Part shown: positions 31,352 to 40,826 of the stretch, in pieces
Layout of the letters: every line of letters starts with the position of its first letter
Position numbering within the stretch: position 1 is the stretch's first letter
Assembly (NCBI GenBank): GCA_958430865.1
Contig: CAUDNR010004138.1
Span: forward strand, 1 to 40,826
Length of the DNA: 40,826 bases
Origin: Entrophospora sp. SA101
Taxonomy: Eukaryota > Glomeromycota > Glomeromycetes > Entrophosporales > Entrophosporaceae
Direction of reading: 5' to 3'
Position numbers and translations under genes: made by a program
Notes under the pieces: model-generated
The model's database searches: none
Told to the model about the DNA's origin: nothing
Seen by the model: only the letters and a program-made list of their open reading frames with translations

Positions 31352-34300
31352 CTATTTAAATAAATTATTTGATGATGGTGATGATGATTCGGTGTATTCT
31401 TTTATGGTTTTATGTCTATGTAATTTATTACTAATTTTTTGTATAGGTTTATAAACCGATTTCCTAAAGTTCTCAAATTTACTCTCCTCAACTGAGAATG
31501 CGAATCCCGTAAATGATTGCCTTCTACCAGAATTCATGTGTACAAATTGTTCAGTTGGTTTAGCAGGTCCTATTGGTCTATTATTTTTTGATTTGCCAAT
31601 TTTTTGTGGTGTTTTTGTATTTTCTTTCTTTATTGCTGTTGTTGTCATTGAAGTCTGTTCAGTCATTATCAAGTTTTCGTGTATATCACTAGTTGAATAA
31701 CTTGCAACATATCCTCCCGTTTCAGTATTAATTGGCAATCTATCCTCTTCCTCTTCAACAATTGTTTGTTTCTTTCTACATTTCTTTTCTAGATACACTT
31801 GTTCACGAATAATATCCGTGTCAGTTGGCCAATATGATTCATGAAGATACTTTACAACAAATCTTGGCATAATACTAAATATAGTTGCAATAGTAATCGC
31901 CAACCAAAAATCCAAATCAGAAAATAATATCATGTCCACTCTAAAGAATCCTATTGAGTACACTATGGAGTAAAGCTCTACCCATAAATAAAATGATAAA
32001 ATACTACCACAAATAACCAAAAATCCTATCCATGACCAATTCAAAATATTCAATCCAACATATAAATTAGTTGTCACCACCACAGATCCTGCCACCAGAG
32101 TTCCTAAATCCTCTAAACTGTTATTTGTCAACCCATTGCCATGAGATTGTCCAAATTGAAGCAACCCGAATGGAACAAAAAAACATACAAGTGATTGATA
32201 TACTGCATCTAATACATATAACCAAAACTTGAGTTTTGTAAAATCTTGTTGTAAAATACCTCGTTTATAAAGTTGTGGGTTTTTTAAAGAGGTTTTAGAA
32301 TCAACATCTTGATCAAATGCACCCAGATACATTACAGGAATTGCTGTAAAAACAAGATTATAAAGCAAAATATACGTGTAATCATAAAGATATTGTGCAG
32401 AAAACCCAGCCCAGGTTTGATACCAAAACATTGCAATTGTCCATACAATATTCTTGTAAAAAAAACATGAAATCATTTCTGCTATTCTGATATATGACCA
32501 ACGTCCATGAACAAGCAAAAGCTTTTCCAAATATCTAAATTGTGCAAATGCAAAATCTGCAGACATTGCTGCTTGCCGCCCCTCCTCACCAGCAATTCCA
32601 ACTCCTATGTTTGCTTCTTGTATCATGCTAACATCATTAGCACCATCTCCAATTGATAATGTCATCACATTCAATCCATTTTTCACCATAGAAACTACTT
32701 GTGCTTTCTGCAATGGGCTCACACGACAACAAACAACACTCTCACATCTTTTACCAAGATCTAACAAATATGGTTTCACACTATCATCTAATCCATACTT
32801 GAGTGTTTCGCCATCTATGATCAGTGCATGCTTACTTTTCTTTTCGTCTTGATTTTCGAAAAAATTTTCAATTGCTTCATTTATCTGGGAAAGTATACTT
32901 TTTTTGTCTGATGCATTTATGATAATTAGAAGCATATCATTTTGTAACAGGCTACAAGAAAATCCAATATTAATGGCTGTCTCCACTTTATCACCTGTCA
33001 ATACCCACAACTTAATACCAGCTTGTGCCAATGTGGCTATAGTTTCTGGCACGCCCTCCTGAAGTCGATCTTCTATTGCAGTTCCTCCCATTAATATCAA
33101 TGAATGTTCAATCATTTCACACACCTTTTCTATCTTTTCTTCTCTATCATTAATACTAGATGCTGCTTCTGCATATTTTGTTGACCATACACTATACTCT
33201 TCTTCTGATATAGTACGATATGCTATACAAAGTGTTCTAAGTCCTTTTAATTTTTATTTTTTGTAATTTTTAATATAATTAATATATATTATATATTGGA
33301 TATATTGGATATATGTTTATATATAAATACCTTCTTTAGCGAAAACTTCAAGATCTTCTAAAGTTTCTTGTCTTAATTCTGATTGAGATCCTTTTTCTAA
33401 ACGTTCATATATTACACTATCAGCACCTTTACACAATAAAACTATTCCTCCGTCAGGTGAACGTAGAATGACTGACATTCTTTTTCTGGTGCTATTAAAT
33501 TCCAAGACATTTAACAATATAAACTCTTTATATTCACCCATCACTTCAATTGCTAAAGTATCCTGGCACCGTTCAAGAAATACAAATCCAACATCTCTTG
33601 CACAGCTAACTAAAGCAGCCTCATCTGGTGATTGAGCTTTATAATCAATTTCATAAGGATCATTTTCATTGGGATGTTCAACTAGTACAGTGTGACAAAG
33701 TGCTAATGCGGAAAAGAAATTTTGGATAGCTTTTGATTGTTGCTCCATAACTTTTAAATCCTGGTATAATTTTGAATCAATGAATGTAAGTTTTTGGGAG
33801 GTGTATTTATTTTCAAATAAATTTGACATTTCTTTTAACATTAATTTTTTCTCTGCCTCCAAATCAACTTCATCATCATCATCATCACCATCACCTCTCA
33901 TCTTTCCACCACTATTAAGCCGTTCTTGTAATTTTGCACCACGCATAGCATCTGTTTCACCTAATCCATATGTAACACCATTGATTGTACATTTACGAAA
34001 CTCCATAACATTTTGTGTCAAGGTGCCAGTTTTATCAGAAAAAATATATTCAATTTGGCCTAAATCATCAGCAATATTCCAAGTTTTTGGAACGCATGGA
34101 TAATCAAGTTTTTCATAATACATTTCAATATCTGAATGAATAAAATATGCCTTACAAATAAAAAGATATGCATGTGCGTTTGTATGATTAAATAAATTAT
34201 TTTGCAAATATAATAAATATTTGTATCATCGTTATTATAATATGTTATATTAATTTACCTGTACAGTTTTCACCACTTCGATTGTAACATATAATGAAAT

Positions 34301-35807
34301 TGGTACAATATTTTGAAATAAAACTAAACTTGTCCTAAAAAAAAAAATTTAAAATAAATGATTGATTGATTGATTGCATATAAAAATTAAATATACTTGA
34401 TTGTTCTCACTCAAAATTATATGCCTTTCATACCAAAATATTAAAAACCCACTAAATAATGCACCACCTTCAACGTTTCCTTCATATCCAAAAATATCTG
34501 CAGAACTTCGAGGTTGAATAAAATATATCATTCGAGCTATACCTGAACCTAAGCAAAGCAAGAACAATATAATAAAATTCATAGTAACCTATAAAAAAAA
34601 AAATAATAAATCAATTTATTTGATGATAAATTTTAATTTTTCTCAAAGATAACTTTAAAAAAAAAACACACACATGAAAATTTGTTTCTATTTCTATACG
34701 ACTCCTTTTACTTGGAGTATCACCAGAATTCAACATGATTTTAGTGTCAGTACCAGTAAATATTACCAATCCTATAACCCATTCAGTATTACGTAGAGTA
34801 CAACCTCTCAAAAGAACATCATTGATGGTTATTGGCACACTTTTTTCATTGGAATAGTTCATATCATCGCCATCATTGTTGTTGATTCCATTTGAATTAT
34901 TATTTCCAACCCAATGTAATGTACCATTATATGAATATAGATTGGGATGTGGTGGTTCTGATTCAACATAGAAAAATGTATGCTCACAATCATTTTCTGT
35001 TGCCAAAGATGAAGTGGCATTGTTACAATGACGGATTTTGAGATTTGTTTCACCGTCGAGGTTTTTTGTTTCTACATAGCAAAGTCCGTCAGGTTCACTT
35101 GTAGAAATTATTATTATATCAGCAGGAACAGAGTCATTATTTCTCAATTGTATAATATCACCAACTCTAACATCTTGCCAACGACTATCTATCCATTTTG
35201 CACCATAAATTGATGATATTTCCATTTGACTTGCATAATTCTTATTATTATTTTCATGAATTTTATTTTTCTGTAAACCGTTCAATATACTACGTAAAAA
35301 TTTAAACCGTTTACGATCACTTCCAGGTACATTAACATTACGCCAATTGGATAATTTGGTTGTTCTTGATTTGTTAAGTGTATTATCTTGGGAGTGACGT
35401 TTCCAGTCTTCAAAAGCATCTTTAATTGCAGTCATAATTGTGATGGAGAGCAATGGGGCGGCAGCAACAATAGGAGAAACACCACTACCAATAAGTGGAA
35501 AAAGTTGTAGTATGACCAAAAAAAGAAAATATATATTTGCCACTCTACGAAATTGTTCAAATATATTTTTTGGTAGAAAATTTAAAAGGGTATATTTTGA
35601 GGTACGTATTTTGTTTGGTACAAAAGATATTTTAGGTTCACCATGCTGATCAAGTTCTTCTGTTGGTAATGGCATGTTGACATACACTCGACGTTTTTGT
35701 GATTGTTGTAAATTTGAAGTTGACAATTGTCTTTTATGACCTATTTTTGTTCCATTTTCGGCCTCGCTATCCTCTTTATCTTTATCAGAAAATGTTATAT
35801 TTGTCAT
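31352..35807 (-). CDS. DNF1: P4-type ATPase, phospholipid flippase (five exons)
   Basis: Minus-strand exons 35807-34674, 34588-34434, 34334-34259, 34150-33331 and 33243-31352 join to 1358 residues. P4-ATPases move phospholipids from the outer to the inner leaflet, usually with a Cdc50-family partner. Visible in order: NKIRTSKYTLLNFLPKNIF (65-83), DGET (251-254), LRGCTLRNTEWVIG, FLIFWTSLVLFQNIVPISLY across intron 2, the phosphorylated Asp in DKTGT (494-498), KAQSPDEAALV, LTGDK near 810 and GDGAND (927-932), then the final six-helix membrane block and a basic tail. RRVYVNMPLPTEELD fits the Dnf1/DnfA class of the plasma membrane and trans-Golgi. The exon 2 donor (TTTTG|GTATGA) restores the conserved FW-TSL; reading through would add unrelated residues. 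Confidence 0.92.
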
Positions 35808-37603
35808 TTTTTTTTTTTAAAAGAAAAGAAAAATTTCACTCAATCTGATAGAAAAACATGCAATTGTTTTTATTAAAGAAGCTCAACTTCTAATTTCATA
35901 TTTGAAAAAATAAAATCTAATCAGCAAGCATGACGAAATTTCTGTAGTCGTGTAGTGTAACCAACCATACATTTGGGTAGTAGATTCTATTTATAACAAT
36001 ATGTTTCTACATTTGCCATTATATCTAGTCATTGATTTACTACAAATAAGACAAATTAAATAGAATAATTTTCATTCCATCAAAGAAACTTTTTTTCCTA
36101 TTAACCAATTAATTTGAAATTTATTCTTTTTTGCATAGTGATTTGGAATTTGAAGCCGAAATAGTTGAACCTAATAAATTAATCATATTTACCAGTTAAC
36201 CGGTTAACGAATTATACATGGTTCCAATCTCTGGTGCATTTTATTTTAAATCTAGTTGGTATATTATTACACCTAACTTTATTATAATTGTTGGTTACAA
36301 AAGCAGCAAGTTAAATAAGTTATGATTACTTTTATTTGCACTTTATGCAGAATATAGAAAAAGTTTGAGAATAAATTTTAAATTTGATCTTTTATTATTC
36401 AAGCAGTATGAAATATATGTTCCATCTCTCCTTACATATTATTATGAAACTTTAACTTTTAGATTATATAATGTGGTGGACAGGCTGGGACGTGATTGAA
36501 ATGAAGCTGCAATGTATCCATAGAGCAAAGGGAATGCATACCTCAAAGTGGGATGCTCATAGTAATGCTGAAAATAAAGGTTAATATTATCAATACGCGT
36601 GATGATAATGTGCATTTTCTTCAATAAAGAATGATATTTATTTTATCTTGTAGTAATGTCATTTTTATCTTCTTCACCATGAGAGCTTTATCTTTCTTTG
36701 ACAACATTCTCATCTCAAAAAGATCTCGTGAAGAAGATACAGATTTCTTGCTACTTACCGGAAATCGGTTCAGTCTAAATATTATGAATTACATTGATAA
36801 TTGTTATTTATTTTCAAACACAACGAACCTAACAAAATGGAAATCCATAAAGAATATATTTCATGTCTATATAAAAGGATCAGGAATAGTGTTAGTTTCC
36901 AAAACTATAGAGCTTCGTAACTGTGCAAAAGTCGAAACTAGTTTTGACTTTCGCCTCTTCAAAATGGTTTTAGCAACCAACAATAATTATTGAACGACAC
37001 AATGAAAACTTAATTAAAACGATTATTATAAATAATTTTGAATTAATATCATAAACACATTCTTCTCGTAGAAATATAAATACAAAATCATCGTTATCGC
37101 AGGGAATATAATTACCATTTAGATAAATTTGGCAATCTACTAATTGATGTAATAATAATAGTTAGTTATCCCCTCATTTATGCAATTTATTTTTATACAC
37201 CATAAATATCCGACCACTTGCGCTGTGTAACGTCAAATGAAAAAAGTGCTTACTAAATAAAGTGCGTTTTCTTAAATAAAACCTTTCCGCCATACTAAAT
37301 AAACTCATATTTGATATCAAAACCCTATATTACAAAAATTCGGTATGTTATTAATGGAAATATTTAGCAAATCATCCAGAAAAGCAAATTTCCGATTGAA
37401 TTTTTACATGTAATAAAAGGTCAAATTTTTTTGTTGTAATGTATATTATTATTAGCTTAATAAAACGTGCTTAACGTAACGGACTACGGTGCAGATCATC
37501 TATTAGTTCCCTGAGGCTGCTTTTCTATATGTGAAAATAAATTTGAAATTCGTGTCACATGAAGTTTTTTTAAAATATCTTGTTATTTTTATAATAAACT
37601 CGA
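35808..37603. other. Repeat-rich region upstream of the flippase
   Basis: 36575-36460 (minus) reads HYYEHPTLRYAFPLLYGYIA and ASFQSRPSLSTTLYNLK between an AG and a stop, an exon-like fragment of unknown family. A 120-codon frame at 36631-36993 has no recognisable content. 36885-36960 shares AAAACTAGTTTTGACTT-type sequence with 21590-21690. 37198-37225 (CCATAAATATCCGACCACTT) resembles the Tc1 element end at 39015. No intact gene. Confidence 0.4.
37301..37445 (+). repeat. Dispersed repeat, copy 2 (partner at 29297-29455)
   Basis: Same ordered blocks as the partner copy, including AATATTTAGCAAATCATCCA and AATAAAAGGTCAAATTTTTT. The copies differ by several substitutions and small indels, so they are not recent. 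Confidence 0.8.
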
Positions 37604-38187
37604 AATTTGTTTGTATTTATACTTCTTGGATCCTTATTCAATGAGGAGACTACTTCTTTAAAGAAAAACAATAGAAAAAGACCTTTTAATACTCTAAAGC
37701 CTAAATTGGCTCAAAACAAAAGATTAGAAGATTTTGGGAAATTTAATTAATTTATTAATTGAATCACAAGGGAGCATGTGATCAGCCTCCATAATATAGA
37801 ATTAGATTTCTGTACAGAAAAAATAATTATAAATTATAAACAAAACTGTGAACAAGAGGAGAGGCATTCATTTTATTGAGAATCATTTTACCGACAGTTC
37901 ATTTTACTGACAACTCTGGGGGTTACATTTAACCTCCACATAATCAAACAACTAATAAAATGTTAAAATGGTGCACTGTGTGTTGTTGGTAAAATGAACT
38001 GTTTAAATTCAAAGAACCTTTCAATATACATAAAGACTTTGGATTTGTTTGCTGTACAAAGATATTTTACACCCTAGAATGGTAGAACAGGAAGATTTGG
38101 ATGATGAGGAAATGGTTCAAATATTTGATCATCTCAATATTGGTGATGACAATATCACTAAAGATAAAAATGAGATTCATAATGTCA
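37604..38187 (+). repeat. Direct duplication, copy 1 (584 bp)
   Basis: 37604-38187 recurs at 38215-38798 with no difference that I can find by eye; the offset is 611 bp and 27 bp separate the copies. It contains an internal inverted-repeat element (37894-38002) and small frames, including one at 38079-38204 (MVEQEDLDDEEMVQIFDHLN). No intact gene is recognised in it. Confidence 0.9.
37894..38002. mobile_element. Small inverted-repeat element (MITE-like) inside duplication copy 1
   Basis: ACAGTTCATTTTAC at 37894-37907 is the exact reverse complement of 37989-38002; similarity extends a few bases inward (TGACAACT against CCAACAACA). Total 109 bp. The second duplication copy carries the same element at 38505-38613. 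Confidence 0.6.
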
Positions 38188-38214
38188 AATATAATATCAA
38201 TTAAAACTTTACCT

Positions 38215-38798
38215 AATTTGTTTGTATTTATACTTCTTGGATCCTTATTCAATGAGGAGACTACTTCTTTAAAGAAAAACAATAGAAAAAGACCTTTTAA
38301 TACTCTAAAGCCTAAATTGGCTCAAAACAAAAGATTAGAAGATTTTGGGAAATTTAATTAATTTATTAATTGAATCACAAGGGAGCATGTGATCAGCCTC
38401 CATAATATAGAATTAGATTTCTGTACAGAAAAAATAATTATAAATTATAAACAAAACTGTGAACAAGAGGAGAGGCATTCATTTTATTGAGAATCATTTT
38501 ACCGACAGTTCATTTTACTGACAACTCTGGGGGTTACATTTAACCTCCACATAATCAAACAACTAATAAAATGTTAAAATGGTGCACTGTGTGTTGTTGG
38601 TAAAATGAACTGTTTAAATTCAAAGAACCTTTCAATATACATAAAGACTTTGGATTTGTTTGCTGTACAAAGATATTTTACACCCTAGAATGGTAGAACA
38701 GGAAGATTTGGATGATGAGGAAATGGTTCAAATATTTGATCATCTCAATATTGGTGATGACAATATCACTAAAGATAAAAATGAGATTCATAATGTCA
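38215..38798 (+). repeat. Direct duplication, copy 2 (584 bp)
   Basis: Identical by eye to 37604-38187. The two copies share AATTTG at the left breakpoint and AATGTCA at the right end. After 38798 the sequence diverges, and the small frame (from 38690) ends MESSIKN instead of KYNIN. Confidence 0.9.
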
Positions 38799-39399
38799 TG
38801 GAATCCTCAATCAAAAATTAAAAATGATTATGAACTTTATCACAAATAAAATTAAAAATAGTAAAATGTAAAAATATAATTGTTAACTTTTATAAATAAT
38901 TTATTTTTATACATGATGCTTATTATTATTATGTAATTAATATATTATCATTTATCCTCTGGGTGGTACAAGTTATGTACTATATATATAGTTAACGTAC
39001 ACTCCCCCTACCATAAATATCCGATCATTTTAATAATTGGAAACTTGTGCCTCGCGCAGTTCAAAATTTTATTAACCAAACCGGGACTGGTGCATTAAGT
39101 TAATTTGAACAAAGTTTTGTTTGCATTATTAATAATGGGAATTTTAAATTAGACAAAAAATTCCGTGATTTTTATGAAAACTAAAACAGTTCAAAACTCC
39201 GTTAAAACGTAGATTATGTCATTAAGTAAGTCCACTTAAAATATCTTGAATTATATATGGTTAAAATTTGAGAAAAATTGGTCTAGTATAGACAATGAAA
39301 CGTAAAAGCTCAAGAATCTGTATTCTGTTGACTTTATTAAATATTTTATATAATAAAATTAATAAAAAATAAATAAAACGTTTAGCAAAAGCCGGTCAG
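38799..39399. other. Left flank and left part of the Tc1/mariner element
   Basis: AT-rich with no gene. The segment ACCATAAATATCCGATCATTTT near 39010-39032 matches, in inverted orientation, GTGGTCGGATACTTTTTTAAAC near 40501-40523, marking probable element arms around the transposase relic. Confidence 0.4.
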
Positions 39400-40400
39400 T
39401 CAGTATCTTGTTGGATTGCCATGACTATCTATGACGGCTTTCACTCTCCTCGGAACACTATCAACTAAATTCTTTATTACAATTTTTTACCCATTCCTCT
39501 TTCAATGCAACAATCAAATCTTTTTTATTTTTAGGATGTAGCATCCTTTCTCGAACTTTTCTTTCTAAAACATTCCACAAATGTTCAATGGGATTAAGGT
39601 CGGGACTTTGTGCAGGCCATTGAATATATGAAATTAAATGTTCATCTTTCCATTTAATTGTATCATTTGCTGTATGTGCGGGAGCATTATCATCCTGGAA
39701 GGAATATGTCAATTGACCATCTAAACTATCTAAAAAAGGAATTAAATTCTCTCCAAGTATTTTGAACCAGTAATACTAATGGTCCAAGTTTGCCATTTAC
39801 AAAACAACCCCATACCATAACTCCATCACTGCCATGTTTTACTATTGGGATTAAACAGTCAATGTCATGCTTTTATTGTGTTCTACGCCACACATGATGA
39901 TGAGAACCACTTTGAAATATTTCAAAACGTGATTCATCGCTCCATATTATTAAATCTCATTCATCAACCCAATTTTTTCTTAGACGACACCATACTAGAT
40001 GATCTTTTCTATTTTTTTCACTTATAAGAGGTTTTCTCAATCCAGCACGACCATAATAACCTAATTCATGAAGATATCTACGTACAGTTGAAGAACTTAC
40101 AGGATAAATTAGTTGTTTCATTAAATTGGTCAGTGACATCGAAGAGAGTTTGTGTTCTATCTTTTTAACAATTTTTATAAGACCTCTTTTATCACGAGCT
40201 GATGCTATTACTGGTCTACCTGGTCTTAGTGTTGATTTTATTTGCCCTCATCTCTATATCTTGCTATTGTATCGTGAATTGTTGTTTTTTTATGCTCGGT
40301 TTTTTTTTGAATTCCTCTTTCGCTTCCCACATACCAATAATCCTTCCGCATTCAAAATCAGAAAGTTCTGTTGATTTCTCATATTATTTTGACTAAAAAA
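39400..40400 (-). pseudogene. Tc1/mariner transposase pseudogene (DD34E)
   Basis: Minus-strand fragments in order: helix-turn-helix ELSDFECGRIIGMWEAKEEF, TTIHDTIARYRDEGK, a second helical part SSTVRRYLHELGYYGRAGLR and RKPLISEKNRKDHLVWCR, catalytic WSDESRFEIFQSGS, GVMVWGCF, then YSFQDDNAPAHT and PDLNPIEHLW. The second Asp and the Glu are separated by 34 residues (DD34E). The C-terminus DSVPRRVKAVIDSHGNPTRY ends at a TGA at 39402-39400. All catalytic residues remain, but at least four frame breaks interrupt it (for example after WVDE and near 39470), so it is not functional. It cuts and inserts DNA at TA sites when intact. Confidence 0.87.
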
Positions 40401-40826
40401 ATCTGCGCTTTAAGCTTTAAAATAAAAAAAAGATTATCTAATTTGGTTAGAAATTGATCTTGCAAACAAAAATCAATTTTATTTTTCAAAAAATTACGGG
40501 GTGGTCGGATACTTTTTTAAACCCTTTTCACAAACTAATTTATGCTGACACCGTATTGTAAATATATTAATATGTACAGTGCGGATCATCTATACTCAAA
40601 AGTTAAAATTTTTGAAATATTATGTAAAAAACTTACCACCATTCAATTCAGCTTTAAAAAGGGAGTCTATTAATCTAAAAAAAAAATTTGTCTCGATTTT
40701 TCTTTCCATAGATTTTTTAAATTTGAAAGTTATGCTCAGAAGTGCAACTATAATTTTCGTGTTACAATATTTTGAATCTCACGACCAAATTTGGTAATGA
40801 TTTTCTTTTAATGTAATATGTTCGTT
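40401..40826. other. Right flank of Tc1 element; possible start of another element
   Basis: Contains the right arm of the Tc1 element (about 40501-40523). TACAGTGCGGATCATCTAT at 40574-40592 resembles GGTGCAGATCATCTAT near 37489 and begins like a Tc1/mariner end (CAGTG), but the other end would lie beyond the window. No gene. Confidence 0.35.

Noticed and set aside
34349..34582. Flippase exon 2 extended to the stop at 34349
   Set aside because: Reading through adds residues not found in P4-ATPases; splicing at 34434/34334 restores the conserved FW-TSLVLFQNIVPISLY.
36631..36993. 120-codon plus-strand frame
   Set aside because: No recognisable domain; it crosses a repeat shared with 21590-21690, so it is more likely chance than a gene.

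Overview
The window looks like nuclear DNA of an arbuscular-mycorrhizal fungus (Glomeromycotina, Rhizophagus-like). The evidence is the very AT-rich sequence, short 75-95 bp spliceosomal introns, many decayed transposons, and repeated copies of a protein-kinase family (N-terminal Cys4 knuckle plus TKL-like kinase domain) of the type expanded in these fungi. The species assignment is inference; the gene structures are read from the sequence.

Layout. 1-4.1 kb: the 3' end of one kinase gene and a complete two-exon kinase paralog, with a 0.4 kb MITE between them. 4.9-6.0 kb: a decayed Fanzor (eukaryotic TnpB-like, RNA-guided nuclease family) gene. 6.5-7.4 kb: an intact BTB/POZ gene. 7.9-8.9 kb: five-exon Mediator subunit Med18. 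9.2-10.6 kb (minus): seven-exon HAD phosphatase (Pho13/phosphoglycolate-phosphatase type). 11.5-11.8 kb: hAT transposase relic. 12.2-13.6 kb (minus): five-exon SAM-dependent methyltransferase. 13.6-19.6 kb: gene-poor, with an AP-complex mu-chain pseudogene, unknown relics and a GC-richer island. 19.7-20.5 kb: a secreted/membrane-anchored Pro/Thr/Asn-rich repeat protein. 20.6-23.1 kb: decayed coding fragments. 23.1-24.6 kb (minus): a third kinase copy, now a pseudogene. 24.6-27.4 kb: repeats and exon-like fragments. 27.4-28.8 kb (minus): MOT1-type molybdate transporter with a GC-AG intron. 29.9-30.5 kb: spliced relic of unknown family. 31.4-35.8 kb (minus): five-exon P4-ATPase lipid flippase (Dnf1 type). 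36-40.8 kb: repeat-rich, including a 584 bp perfect direct duplication and a Tc1/mariner element with a broken DD34E transposase.

The intact genes are unrelated eukaryotic single genes and form no operon or pathway. Between them the record is one of transposition and segmental duplication: three kinase copies share similar downstream flanks, and a repeat from that flank also lies next to the AP-mu pseudogene. The most noteworthy item is the Fanzor relic, which shows that an RNA-guided nuclease lineage has invaded this genome.
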